NCBI GenBank assembly: GCA_050084985.1
Contig: JBITNC010000001.1
Coordinates: 106,950,001-107,014,000 of the forward strand
Reading direction: 5' to 3'
Length of the DNA stretch: 64,000 bases
Source of the DNA: Nageia nagi
Lineage: Eukaryota; Pinophyta
The position numbers were made by a program, and so were the translations under genes. Shown piece by piece: positions 48,652 to 60,084 of this stretch (position 1 is its first letter; each line of letters starts with the position of its first letter). Under the pieces are notes generated by a model. It ran no database searches. It was not told the origin of the DNA and saw nothing but the letters and a program-made list of their open reading frames with translations.

Positions 48652-49600
48652 CATTTTTTGAGGTTGGCTAATCCATTATAGCTTCAATATTTTTGGGATC
48701 TACTGAAATTCTATCTTGAGAGATGATATGACCTACGTAATGAACTTGAGGAACAAAAAATTCACACTTTGATATTTTCATACACAAGTGATTCTCTCTC
48801 AAAACTTCAAGTACTATGCTACGATATTTTTCATGTTTTTCTTCTAATTGAGAATATATTAAAATGTCATCTAGAAATACTAAAATAAAATTATCAAGAT
48901 ATTCCCTAAAGACACTATTCATGAGATTCATAAATGTTGTAGGGGTTTTTTTGAGACTAAATAGTAACATTGTAAACTAATAATATTCATAATAAGTTTT
49001 GAATGTTTTTTTGTATCTATTGATTTCATTTATTCTTGATCAATGGTACCTAGACCTTAGATCCAACTTAGAAAATATACTTTCTCCTTTGAATTGATTA
49101 AAAAGGTCATCAATACTAGGCAAGGGATATCAATTTTTAATGGTGATATTATTCAATATTCAATAATCTATGCAAATTATAAGTGATCCATCCTTATAGC
49201 TTCTTGAAAAATAAAACTTGTGCTCCACAAGGTGATATGTCAGGTTAGATAAGCCCCTTCTTTAGTAACTCATTTAACTAGACTTTAAGCTCTTCCATAT
49301 CAATAGTGGTCATCCTATATGGTGCTCTAGCTATTGGATCAACTTTAGGATTTAATTTAATGGAAAAATAAAACTCCCTCTTAGGTGGTAATCTTGGAAG
49401 TTCCTTTGGTAAAAACATTATTATATGTATGTAATATTGGATATATTTTTATCATTTCCTCTTCAATAGAACTTTCATCAAAATTTGTTATCTCAACAAC
49501 ATAAATTATATTTTATTTTCTGATGGCTTTAGATAATTGGAGTGTAGATATAAATCATGGTTTAAATGTCTTTCTTTGATAATACAACTTCTTTTGTACC
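48652..49600 (-). pseudogene. Reverse transcriptase of the split gypsy relic
   Basis: Reading leftward: LPRLPPKREFYFSI near 49410, then VDPIARAPYRM near 49345-49310, ELLKKGLI, SPCGAQVLFFKK near 49240, and a decayed middle with frameshifts (SKLDLRSRYH region near 49060). An intact 100-codon frame follows at 48970-48668 with LKKTPTTFMNLMNSVFREYL, the catalytic FLDD in VFLDDILIYS, and YVGHIISQDRISVDP. These are blocks of gypsy RT of chromovirus-like type. It breaks off near 48652 after IEAIMD, a stop at the expected Trp, and PTSKNVSE. Confidence 0.85.
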
Positions 49601-49780
49601 TTATTTCCATCTTTATATTCTATCTTTCCTAGAAATTAATTAATGCTCCATTATTTCTTAACCAATCCATACCCAAAATTATTTTAAAATATCATAAAGG
49701 AGCTACATATAATATTACAGGGGTAATTCCTAAAGGTAAAGTTATGTCTACATAGGGGTAAAATTCATATACATTATTAG
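49600..49780 (-). pseudogene. C-terminal half of the aspartic protease of the split gypsy relic
   Basis: The reverse frame reads DITLPLGITPVILYVAPL, then FKIILGMDWLRNNGALI at about 49690-49640. ILGMDWL is the conserved C-terminal block of plant gypsy retropepsins. The N-terminal half with the active site lies at 58440-58600, beyond the inserted element. Confidence 0.8.
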
Positions 49781-49785
49781 TTTGT
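49781..49785. repeat. Target-site duplication of the second Tat-like gypsy element, left
   Basis: tttgt directly before the LTR at 49786; an identical tttgt follows the 3' LTR at 58433-58437. Confidence 0.85.
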
Positions 49786-50402
49786 TGTAGATGCCTCAAA
49801 ATGAACCTTTATGTATTTAATAAGTCATTTTAATCCCTTAACAGACTATTATGTAAAAAGGGTTAAAAAATGTATAAAAGAGATGTAGGCCATGTATTTG
49901 ACCCTTGTGGATCGTACAAGGGGTTAAACTATCAAATTCATGTAAAGTTGTATCATATATAAAGGCATCATTTGATGACCTATAGATCATGAATGAATCA
50001 TGGGCTAATAATCATTTCAAGCTAATATAAGGATTATCAATTGAAAATAATTCAAAGAATTGCAAATTGCTTTATCTATCTACATTGCACATATATTATT
50101 CTATAAGTTTGCATGTATGTTCATAACTTGATTATTCACTAATTCATTCATTGCTACATTCTTGTTTGCATACGTACTTTCACTTATCTTTCAATGTTGA
50201 TGATGTACTTTTTCATGAATGTATAATCTATATTTTGTTCATTTTATGATTAATGAAATGAATATAGAATCTAAGTAAACACTACTACATTCTTGCTACA
50301 TGTTATTGCCATATTTTTTATATATGCATCAATATTTATAAAGTAGAGCAATATTGCATTAATCAACCCCATTTGCATTAATCGCATTATTTAGCTACTA
50401 CA
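49786..50402 (+). repeat. 5' LTR of the second Tat-like element
   Basis: 617 bp, TGTAGATGCC...CTACTACA. Contains catatataaaggcatc near 49953-49968, a likely TATA region. Confidence 0.9.
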
Positions 50403-50420
50403 TTTGGTGAACCCGATTGC
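50403..50420 (+). promoter_or_regulatory. Primer-binding site of the second Tat-like element
   Basis: tttggtgaacccgattgc follows the terminal CA of the LTR. From TGGTGAACC on, it is complementary to a tRNA 3' end (…GGTTCACCA); which tRNA is not certain. Confidence 0.65.
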
Positions 50421-50522
50421 TCAATTTATCTTTCCCTAGATGCAAGATTGTATTGAACTTCTTATCAGGATTAGGCTACTAGTATTGTATATTTTTATCT
50501 TTAGGATGCTAGTGGAATTAAG

Positions 50523-51500
50523 ATGGATCAATTTGTAGCCATGCTTCAGGATATGAACATGAATATTCTAGATTTACAAAGAGAGATTACTATGAACAAT
50601 AATCCAAGTTTAGCTTGACTAATCCAAGTGATTCATCTAATATGACACCATCCAATCCTAATGATTATGTTGGCATTTTTGTTTCTCCCTTGATGAATGA
50701 CATCTATAATTTTTTCCTACCACCTAATCATAAGACCCCCATGTTTGAGATGTTTAGTGATGAATAGGATCATAAGTAACATCTCATTAGTTTTTAAGAG
50801 GAGTGCTTTTTGAAACTAGGTTCAAATGAGAGGTTAATGGCTAAATTCTTCCCAAGGAGTTTGAAAGGTGATGCTACTCAGTGGTTCTACTCTCTACCTA
50901 GTAAGTCTATTGATTCCTTCAAAACCTTAGTTCAAATATTTATGGGTCAATACAAGCATAATATTAAATAACAAGGCAATATATTGAAATTATGTGCACT
51001 TCATCAAGCAAAAAATGAAAATTTAGAAAAATATGTCTTACACTTCAAAAAGGTATGGAAAACTACTCAAGTTAAACTAGATCAATATGAGATTTGTGGC
51101 GTATTTCATGAACCTATTATTCCTCTACTTCAATTACATGCTCCTAGTGCTAAGGTTTTATTATCTATAGGAGAGCTTAAATATAAATCTAATAATTTTT
51201 TCAAAAATAATAGGAAATCATATGCCAAGAAAGAGGAGAAAATAGTTAATATGGAACATAAACCCAAGACTCCTCTAAAGGCACAAAGATATACTTCCTC
51301 AAAAGAGACCAACTACATATTTCCAATTTCACTAATAATTCTTTTGAGGGACTTAATGAAGAAAGGCCTCCTAAACCTGCTTGAAAAAGTTGATGATGAT
51401 ACCCCTTTGGGACACTTTGAGGTATATTTTGCTTATCATCAATGAAAAGGGCATGCTAAAAACTTTTGTAGAACATTGGAAACAACTATCATAGCCCTCA
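50523..51500 (+). pseudogene. Gag of the second Tat-like element
   Basis: An ATG at 50523 (MDQFVAMLQDMNMNI) starts about 120 bp after the primer site. The core shows RLMAKFFPRSLKGDATQWF at about 50833-50890 followed by YSLPSKSIDSFKTL, the Retrotrans_gag signature. An open segment of 153 codons (50984-51445) carries the C-terminal half. A zinc-knuckle-like block at about 51424-51470 reads YFAYHQ, a stop, then KGHAKNFCRTLE, matching C-x-Y-H...G-H-x-x-x-x-C-x-x-L with the first Cys replaced. Frameshifts and stops are present before 50984. Confidence 0.85.
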
Positions 51501-51899
51501 TAGAATAAAGAAGGTACAAGATTGATGAACATCTTGCTAAGTAAGTAGATGCCATCAATGTGATCATAGTAGTCAAAGAGGCATGTGCTAACTTGTGAAG
51601 AGCATGTCCATGCAATGTTCCAAATCCAATTATCATTGAATAAGTAAGTATCCCACCTAATCCTAAAGTTTATAGTATGATTGACCAATAGCAAAATACA
51701 TCAACCAAGATTAGCTTGTATGATCTCATTTCTACTTCTCAATCTCATAGGAATGTTTTATATACTTTATTTAAGAGTGAAACTATTCCTACTAACATTT
51801 CAATGGTTAAAATTTTTGAGAAGCTCTAAACTATTAGGGAAAGTGATATTATATTCTTTCATAAGTATAAAATACTCAACCAAGAACTACTAGATGAGT

Positions 51900-52480
51900 G
51901 TGCAACTTTATATATTACCCCTATGGTAGATGAATGGAAAGTCAAAAGGACCATGGTACATAATGGTTCAGCTATGAATGTATGTTCTAACCATTTTTTG
52001 ACTCAATTATACAAAAAATGTGTAACCATCCCCCCATTATAAGAAGCTACTTTTAAAATTAGATTCTATGATAGTTCTTCTAAGAAACCATTAGGCATAG
52101 CTGCCATCATGATTACCACAGGAGTTAGAACTATTCCACCCAAGTTTTAGGTAGTTGATTCCAAGTTGTCTTATAACATACTTTTAGGAAGACCTTGGAT
52201 CCATGATATGGAACTTTTTCCTTCTACATTATATGGTAGGTTGAAATTTGAATTCCAAGGATAAGTACATACAATCTTAGCTAATCTTGAATCCTATGCA
52301 CTATGCAATGTTGCTAACTTTGAGGAGATGGCTTTGGTTTCACCACTTTTGGAAATAGAACCCTTGGATGATCCCACATCAAAGGAAAATACAAATAAAT
52401 AGGTACAAATAATAGAAATAGGTATGGGAACTTACAAAATAGATGATACAGAATTATTTACATCCATTAAAGACTTGGGA
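51900..52480 (+). pseudogene. Aspartic protease region of the second Tat-like element
   Basis: HNGSAMNVCSNHF at about 51957-51996 occupies the place of the retropepsin active site (usual D-x-G-S-x-x-N); the catalytic Asp reads His. The block SYNILLGRPWIHDM at 52171-52212 is the conserved C-terminal part of Tat/Athila proteases. An acidic linker follows before RT. Confidence 0.75.
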
Positions 52481-53224
52481 TGACATCAAATATTGGTTGT
52501 TTTAGGCTACTAATCCTATACTATTTTTCATATAGGGTGCCAACACCATACAAATGATGATGTTAGTGTTCCTTTTGGCTTTGTTCTGTATGAAATGATG
52601 AACTAGTCTTATGAACATGATGTACCCATATCTTTCAAGTTAGGTAAAACCTTTCCTTCTACTTTTATTCAAAAATATATGGTTAATAATTGCAAGTATA
52701 GGGGAGGAGGTTTACATAAAATTGAGCAAGGTATGTCTAATTTTTCTATTTTTTCAAAAACACAACTTACAAAGACAAGTCTAGCTAGTGATGGATAGGT
52801 TAAAACAAAATACATTCCCATACAATTTTTTAAAACATCTAATGTGATAGAATTATTTTATGGAATTGGTGAAGATATGTGGATTGATCATAACTTGCAT
52901 CTTGCCTTTGATTGTTTCAATACTGATGATGATTTAGTTGAATACTTAGGGGCACATTTAGAATTGCCCAAGTCTAACAAAAAACATCATGCCTCTTATA
53001 TTCTTCATTAATATGCTTACTTTAGCCAAGAGGTCAATTTTTGTGATGTGTTATAGGTTCAGCCTTTAGAAGAATCTAAGATTACATATCTTACTATGGA
53101 GGAATTTCCATCATTATTACCAACAAAAAGGATCTCACCTTCCCACAAGAAGATTTGCTAAACATTAACATTGGCACTTCAAATAAGGAGAGATTGCTTC
53201 AAATTAGAGTAGCCCTAGCCTCTT

Positions 53225-54620
53225 TTGAATAAGAAAGGTACAAATATAAATTCATCACACATTCTAAAACTTTTTTTTGGTCTTATGATGATACTTGGGT
53301 TAGATCCTTCATTTGTTATGCATAATTTGCCATTAAAAGCAAATGCCAAACTAATTAAGCAAAAACCTAGAAAAATACATCCTTTTAAGGCCTTATTAAT
53401 CAAAAAAGAGATTGAAAAATGCTTGCAAGTAGAATTCATAGAGCCTATTGATTATTCTAAGTGGTTGTCTAACATTGTTCCTATTACTAAACCAACTAGT
53501 GAGATATGGGTATGTACTAATTTTCATGATATTAACAATGCTTGTCTTAAGGATGATTTTTTGTTACCTAATATTGACATGATTATTGATAGCATAGTTG
53601 GTCATGATATGTTATCATTTATGGATGGTTTTTTTGGTTATAATTTAATCTTAATTAATCCTATTGACTAAAATAAAATTGCTTTCACAACCCCTTTGGG
53701 AAATTTTTATTGGAAGGTTATGCCTTTTGGGCTAAAAAATGTAGGTGTTACATATCAAAGAGCCATGGTCAGTATGTTACATAAGAATATTAAAAAAATA
53801 GTGGAGGTTTATATTGATGACATTCTTATCAAATCAAAGCAAGATCAAGACCATCTCTAAGCCCTTGAAGAGGTATTGAACATTTTGAAAAGATACAACC
53901 TAAGACTTAAACCTTCAAAATATGCATTTGGAGTTACTTTAAAAAAATTGTTAGGGTTCATGGTTTCAAATAGAGGAATTGAAGTAGATCCTAAGAAAGT
54001 AAAAGCTATTATTTACATGCATACCCCTATAAACTTGAAATAACTTAGAAGTATTAAAGGAAATATAAATTTAGTTAGGAGGTTCATCTCACAACTAGGG
54101 GGCAAGTGTAGACCATTCACTCACTTACTTAAGAAGGATGTTAAGTTTGCATGGGATGTGAATTGCCAAAAAGCATTGAGGATATCAAGCAATATTTTCT
54201 TAACCCCCTATCCTTGTTCCAATGGATTTTTCCCAACCTTATTACTTATATATTTCAACCTCATTGAATGCCATAGGAACCATGCTATGTCAAAAAGCTA
54301 AAAATAATGAAGGAAATGCTATCTATTGTGTAGGCAAGACATTGGTTGATTATGAACAAGGTACACTCGTATGGATAAGATTTGCTTTGCTATGATATTT
54401 ACCACTAAAAAATTAAGGTATTACTTGTTATATTGCTCCACATATGTTGTTATTCCTATTGATCCTTTAAAATATTTTATGGCTAAACAACACTTATCTA
54501 ATATATTTGCAAAGTGGCTAATTTTATTGGAAGAATTTGATATTAATGTGGTAAAGCAAAAATCCATTAAAGGATAGGCCATTGTAGATCTAATAGCAAA
54601 TTTTCCTTAGGAAGGTGAGA
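53225..54620 (+). pseudogene. Reverse transcriptase and first RNase H of the second Tat-like element
   Basis: A 148-codon open frame (53225-53671) carries PRKIHPFKALLIKKEIEKCL, WLSNIVPITKPTSEIWVC and SFMDGFFGYNLI. This frame holds the first catalytic Asp (FMDGF) before a stop. RT continues with GLKNVGVTYQRAMVSM and the catalytic YIDD at about 53811-53823 (EVYIDDILIKS), then GFMVSNRGIEVDPKKV. The connection and RNase H follow (SIKGNINLVRRFISQLGGK near 54050-54105; KLRYYLLYCSTYVV near 54410-54450). Some expected Trp and Gln codons are stops. The second RNase H lies about 150 bp downstream. Confidence 0.9.
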
Positions 54621-54774
54621 AGGTTATCCATGAAGAATTTCCCAACATTTTTGATGAGGAGACATGGTGCTAGTGACTTGATGACCTATCAATAGAGCAC
54701 TAATGATGTGACTTTGAAGAGATCTTCATCCCTAATGAATATATTTATCTTTTAAAGGATGAGCATGTATTCTA

Positions 54775-55200
54775 GACCCTATATTTTGATGGTTATATAT
54801 GCATTCATGGAGTAGGGGTGGGTATTATTTTGGTCTCACCTACCAATCAAGTAATTCTTACTTCCTATAAATTGGATTTCAAATGCATAAATAATATGGT
54901 TGAGTATGAAGCTTTGATACTGGGATTGAAGGTAGCTTTATAACTAAAAATTGTAAATAGAAATTTATGGGGAATCATAGCTTGTTTTCAACCAAGTGAA
55001 GGGTACTTATGATACCAAATATGAGAATTTAAGGCCTTATAGGGTGGTTGTGATTGAATTGCTAGATAGGTTTGATAGGTATACTATTGAGACCATTCCT
55101 AGTACTAATAATAGATATGCAAATACTATAGCAAGCACAATCTCTTTGGTACCAATTAAGCTTGAAGATGAGGAGACCATTCTCACTATCTGTAAGTTAA
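54775..55200 (+). pseudogene. Second RNase H (RVT_3 type) of the second Tat-like element
   Basis: TLYFDGYICIHGVGVGIIL from about 54776, CINNMVEYEALILGLKVAL near 54880-54945, then in another frame an FDRYTIETIPSTNNRYANTIAS block near 55070-55140. This is the archaeal-like RNase H that many Tat lineage elements carry between RNase H and integrase. The first Asp (YFD) and Glu (EYE) are kept, and the final Asp of the ADA motif reads Asn. Confidence 0.8.
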
Positions 55201-55339
55201 GTTCTCCATCTTACATAACTCATATTCATTCTATTTTTTCCTATCTTATTACCAATTATGATGCTTTTCAAGACTAGTATTTTGATATCTATAGCTACTT
55301 AAAAGACCAAAGTGCTCCTTCTAGTTATACTAAGAATGT

Positions 55340-56530
55340 AGATTAAGATTGAGAAGGATTGCTATGAAATATGTTATCATTAGTGATATTTTATATAGAA
55401 TATCCTTTGATGGTGCTTTATTTAGATGTTTAACATAGGATGAGATAGATACTACTTTAGAGCAAGCTCATGATGGATTATGTGGTGGCATTTTTCATGC
55501 TAAAGCTCTTTATAAAAAGATATTAAGAATAGGGTACTATTGGCCCACTATAGAAGAATATTGTCAAACTCATATGAAATTATGCATGCCATGCCAAAAG
55601 CATGCAAACTTAGAAAAATAACCCACTTAAGAATTCAATTCCATTATTTCTCCATGGTCCTTGGCTACTTGGGGCATAGATTTGATTGGCATGATTAATC
55701 CTCATTATAGAGAAGGATACAAATTTGTCATCACAACTATAGAATATACTACCAAGTTGGTGTAAGCTATCCCCATGAATTTAGTGACACAAGAAAATAT
55801 TATTACATTCCTTATAGAATACATCATCACTAGATTTGGTGTGCCATAAAAGTTGATCATGGATAATTGTCCAAATCTCAAGCATAAGGATATGTAAGCA
55901 TTTTGTAAAAAGTTTCACATCACACAATCCATTTCTTTAGTTTACTACCCTCAAGGTAATAGGCAAGTTGGATCAACAAATAAGACACTTAAGAGTATTC
56001 TTGCCAAAACATGGGATAAGTACAAAAGAGATTGGCATGAGCAATTTCCATATGCATTATGTGCCTACAGAACTAGTGTCCAAATAGCCATGGGGGCAAC
56101 CACCTTTTCATTGGTATATGGATATGAGGCCATTATCCAATTTGAGTTAGATATTACTTCACTTAGGATCTCTTTACAAGGTGATATTTCAAATGAAGGT
56201 GCAATAAAAGTAATATTATAGCAGCTAAAGATGTTAGATGAAAAAAGAATTAGATCCATTAAGCATCAAAAGGTCTACCATGTCAAACTTAAGAGAGCAT
56301 TTAGCAAGAAGATAAAAGCTAAGGAGTTAAAAATATGAGACCTAGTATTTAAAGAGAATATTAATAAAATAATAGCAAATGAGAATGCTAAAGGAAAAAT
56401 TAAACCCAATTGGTTTGGCCCATATGTTGTTGTTGATGCAACAAGATCATGAGCATACAAGTTATCAACTTTGTATGGTAAGGAAGAACCAAAAACCTTC
56501 AATGCCATCCATCTCAAGCATTTTTATGCT
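55340..56530 (+). pseudogene. Integrase of the second Tat-like element
   Basis: Zinc-binding segment: AHDGLCGGIFHAKAL near 55468-55510 and CMPCQKHAN near 55590-55612. Catalytic core: first Asp in WGIDLIGMI at 55669-55697; second Asp in LIMDNCPNLK near 55853-55882 (usual SDNGPNF). The third residue, normally Glu in xxAExTN, reads Gly in NRQVGSTNKTL (55958-55990). The C-terminal part shows SLVYGYEAII near 56110-56140 and WFGPYVVVDA near 56412-56440, ending with FNAIHLKHFYA near 56498-56530. Gln-to-stop changes occur in FGVP-stop-KL and elsewhere. Confidence 0.9.
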
Positions 56531-56689
56531 TGAAAAGCATGACTCTGTGCCCCTACAAAATAATTCATATCAAATGTAGGGGCACAATTTCCTTTTGTTT
56601 TATGTATAGATCCATGCAAAACATGGTGCCAATGGCATGCTTGACTATCAGCATGACACTAATGACATGAAAAAAAATTAACAGTCTAA

Positions 56690-57235
56690 TGTATTTGGAT
56701 CATGGAAATAAACATACATGATCATCGATGGCCAACAATATAGATAGTGAGAGTTCACTCACTTAAAAGATAAATTGGTGATATATTCATGACCAATTTG
56801 TTAATGTTATATTATCTCTAATGGATGATACATTTTGCTATGTATCCACATGGTTTTTACTTTGAACCCATCCAAAGCATACTATATTTGGATCATGGAC
56901 ATACAAATGTATGATCATTGATGGTGAATGATATAGCTAGTGAGAGTTCACTCATTTAAAAGATAAGTTGGTGATATAGTTGTGAGCAATTTGTTGACAA
57001 TGGATCATCTCCAATGGATGATACATTGTACTATGTACCCACATGGTTTTTTCTTTGAACCCATCTAAAGCATACTATCTTTGAATCATAGACATACAAA
57101 TGTATGATCATCGATGGCCATTGATACTGCTAGTGAGAGTTCACTCACTTAAAAGATAAATTAATGATGTATCCATGGGCAAGATGTTGACATTGGATCA
57201 TCTCCAATAGATGAAATAACTTACTATGCATTCAT
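56690..57235. repeat. About 193-bp tandem repeat in the 3' region of the second Tat-like element
   Basis: Three consecutive copies begin near 56697, 56889 and 57083, each with ggatcatgga or a variant, tatgatcatcgatgg, tagtgagagttcactca and gatgatacat. Period is about 192-194 bp; the third copy is incomplete. Tandem repeats in this position are a known feature of Tat/Ogre elements. Confidence 0.85.
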
Positions 57236-57244
57236 CATTATTTT

Positions 57245-57760
57245 ATGACTAATATTTCATTGTAGGTACATAGATCTAGCCAAATAGATAAAACCTATAG
57301 TCAAAACTAGGGTGCCAACACCATGCTCATGATTTGTTGGGCCATATATGGTGTACATAGCATTATCATTTCCACCAATCCAAAGCATAACCTCTCTATC
57401 TTGAGGCATGAATGTAAGTACAAATGGTTCCCAATTATTAGACAAAATGAAATGACCAAATTCATGATTAAAATAGTATAAAGGAGACACATCATATCTT
57501 TAATATCCAACCTTGAATATGGATTTCTACATTCATCCATAAATCATAAAAATAGTATTCTTAAAGATAGCTTCTTTAGTAGCTTTTACCTTGGTTACTC
57601 CACTTAAAGATCTTTCCTAGGGCACCCAAGACAAAAGGGGGGTAGCATAAGGATCCTTAACATAATTCATTCATCTTCAGCAAAAGACAACATCAATAAA
57701 AAGATCAAAAAAATTTCTTTTATGTCTTGGCTACACTTCTTCTTTAGACATGTAATTTCA
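57245..57760 (-). other. Antisense coding-like tract before the 3' LTR
   Basis: Two overlapping reverse frames of 77 codons each (57540-57307 and 57490-57257) join in content (IKDMMCLL then FNHEFGHFILSNNWEPFVLTF and MLWIGGNDNAMYTIYGP), suggesting one former frame with a frameshift. It reads like a decayed protein, but I do not recognise it. Antisense extra ORFs before the 3' LTR are known in some plant gypsy elements. Confidence 0.3.
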
Positions 57761-57780
57761 TTACTTCAATCACACATCCA

Positions 57781-57792
57781 AATAGGGGAAAA
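57781..57792 (+). promoter_or_regulatory. Polypurine tract of the second Tat-like element
   Basis: aataggggaaaa directly upstream of the 3' LTR start. Confidence 0.7.
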
Positions 57793-58432
57793 TTTAGATG
57801 CCTCAAAATGAACATTTATGTATTTAATAAATCATTTTAATCCCTTAATAGACTATTATGTAAAAAGGGATTAAAAATGTATAAAGAGGTGTAGGCCATG
57901 TATTTGATCCTTATGGATTATACAAGGGGTCAAAATATCAAATTCATGTAAACTTGTATCATATATAAAGGCATCATTTGATGACCTATAGATCATGACT
58001 GAATCATGGGTTGATAATCATTTCAAGCTAATACAAGGATTATCAATTAAAGATCATTCAAAGGATTGCAACTTGCTTTATCTATCTACATTGCATATCT
58101 ATTATTCTATAATTTGCATGTATGTTCATAACCTTATTATTTGCTAATTTTCTCATCACTACATTCTTTTTCACATTTGTAATTTCACTTATCTTACAGT
58201 GTTAATGGTGTACTAATCCTAGGGCACTGATGGCATACTTGGTCATGAATGTATTCTCTAGCTTTTGTGCATTTTATGATTAATCAAATGAATATAGAAT
58301 CTAAGTAAACACTATTGCATTTCTGCTACATGTTATTGCCATATTTTTGATATATGCATTGATATTTATAAAGTAGAGAAATATTGCATTAATCAATCCC
58401 ATTTTCATTAATCACATTATTTAGCTACTACA
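57793..58432 (+). repeat. 3' LTR of the second Tat-like element
   Basis: 640 bp, direct copy of 49786-50402, ending CTACTACA. It carries a short insertion relative to the 5' copy near 58210-58235 (aatcctagggcactgatggc). Confidence 0.9.
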
Positions 58433-58437
58433 TTTGT
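58433..58437. repeat. Target-site duplication of the second Tat-like gypsy element, right
   Basis: tttgt directly after the terminal CA of the 3' LTR, matching 49781-49785. Confidence 0.85.
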
Positions 58438-58439
58438 AT

Positions 58440-58600
58440 TGACCTGTACTCAACCTTATATCATTCATCTAAGATCCTTGTATTTTTTGATAATTTACTT
58501 ATAATGTGTGTATATATAAAATAATTAGTAGCATTACTATCTAGTAGTATTCTAACATTTATTTAAAAATCTCTTCTTGAATAAATAATGGTGTAGCTTG
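58440..58600 (-). pseudogene. N-terminal half of the aspartic protease of the split gypsy relic
   Basis: The reverse frame reads NVRILLDSNATNYFIY near 58565-58515, the retropepsin active-site block (usual pattern D-S-G-A-T-x-x-F-I), with the Gly changed to Asn. It continues directly into 49780-49600 once the inserted element and one copy of its 5-bp target duplication are removed. Confidence 0.75.
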
Positions 58601-58689
58601 AGTACCAAAAGCTTCCTTTCTTATTGTTGCATATATCCTATGGTTCAAAGCTTCATTTTATGTATTGATATGGTCTAGATACTTATTTA

Positions 58690-59550
58690 TAAAGTATGGT
58701 ACACCACAAACATAACAACTATGAGGTGGAACCTTATCATATCCTTATTTCTATACTTATCCTCTAGGTGCATTATTTCTTTATTATTGTTATTTTGGAT
58801 GCTATTGTTCCTAGTTGTTGTTTCTTTAAAATTCCCTCTTTTTTGTTTTCCATTTTATGGTTTGAATGATTTCTAATTTCCCTAAGGTGCATTCTTCTAT
58901 GCCTTGTATTTATTATTAGACCTACTATCATTATTTGCAAGTGCCTTATGTTTTTCTATTTCCTTTGCTTCTTCATTATCCTACATGGAGTTTTTGGGTG
59001 TTTTATTGAACCTAATATTTTCCTCTCCCTATTAGCTAACTTGAAATAATTATACAATATTTTTGGGATAATTATATTTAATATAGTACATATTTCATGA
59101 TCTAATCCTATAATAAACTTATGCAACTTTTTCTTATAATGGTTTACTATCATAGACACATACTTTAACAATCTGATAAAATATTAATGGTATTATTATA
59201 TTATTTTTCCTCTCTAATAAATTTTATCAAATTTCCCAAATGTCTCTAACTGGAATGTTTTAGACACATCTTTATTTAAAAACTCTATCAAAGTATTCCC
59301 AAGGTACATCTATGGCTTTAACCTCCTTTTTAGAAAGATAGCCTTCCTCTAAGGTTGGTCCTATTAACAATAATATTGCCCATAGGGTTTTCTAGTTTGG
59401 CATATAAGTCCTATTGTAGAAATGGGTTCAAATTTTTTGGAACCAATATTCAATGGTTTCTCTCTCTTATTTAAAAGTAAAATCAATTATAGGTGTTTTT
59501 TTGTATCCTTACCAATGTTGGCTACCAATGGAAGTTCTACTTATCTACCA
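58690..59550 (-). pseudogene. Gag of the split gypsy relic
   Basis: The reverse strand shows a decayed Retrotrans_gag region near 59500-59180 and an open frame at 59171-58956 (SMIVNHYKKKLHKFIIGLD...). The latter corresponds to the M-[TS]-V-x-x-Y-x-x-x-F...L block at the end of the gag core. Farther on, SCYVCGVPYFINKYLDH at about 58745-58690 is a CCHC zinc knuckle with the His and last Cys both changed to Tyr, consistent with single transitions. A basic Asn/Lys-rich linker separates them. Confidence 0.65.
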
Positions 59551-60084
59551 TTTATAAGGATTTCTAATTCTACTCTCTATTTTTGAATAAATTAACTCTT
59601 TGGGTTGGTTTATTTGCTTGATTTTATTATTTGTGTGAGTTATGCATAGGTACCATATATCATTGCACATATGTATTATGATATACACAAATTTATGATG
59701 GTTCAAAAAGTGGTAAGAGGATTACCCACATTTTTGTTCTACAATACTAGAACCATGAACACATTTGTGTGTATCATCCAAAAGAGCTTTCCATGGTGAA
59801 TACATTAAATGATAATCCCACTTGGTTTTCATGTGCAAATAATGGCAACATGATAAGCTTACATAAGAGCATGGAGGTATATCTAAAGGTTATACATAGC
59901 CTTATGAAGCATAATATTTTTGTTTGAAATTTTTACAAATTTATATATTTTAATTTGATGCTTGTTTGTGTACTACGCATGCTATATGATTTGCTACCAT
60001 AGGATATGTGATATATAGGACATATGTAACCCTTACATATTGGTAAAATTAGCCAAGGGGGGAGTTAAGTTAGCTAAGTAATTA
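59551..60084. other. Unassigned sequence between gypsy gag and PMD fragment
   Basis: No domain is recognised. It should include the leader or 5' LTR of the split gypsy relic on the reverse strand, but no second LTR copy is available to define it. Confidence 0.4.

Larger units (their letters stand above)
49786..58432 (+). mobile_element. Second Tat-like Ty3/gypsy retrotransposon, structurally complete, decayed
   Basis: LTRs at 49786-50402 and 57793-58432 align throughout. The 5-bp duplication tttgt flanks them exactly, a primer site follows the 5' LTR and a polypurine tract precedes the 3' LTR. The interior carries, all forward, gag with zinc knuckle, protease, RT, RNase H, a second RNase H (RVT_3) and integrase. 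A 3' untranslated region with a tandem repeat follows. Domain order and LLGRPWIHDM-type protease fit the Tat lineage. It inserted into the protease gene of a reverse-strand gypsy relic. Many stops in every gene show it is inactive. Confidence 0.9.
48652..59550 (-). mobile_element. Reverse-strand Ty3/gypsy relic split by a later gypsy element
   Basis: Gag (about 59550-58690) and the protease active site (58440-58600) lie to the right of the inserted element 49786-58432. The protease C-terminus and RT lie to its left (49780-48652), all on the reverse strand and in the expected order. The RT frame ends abruptly near 48652 just after the NVSE block, so RNase H and integrase are missing. No LTR of this element was identified. 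Confidence 0.7.
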
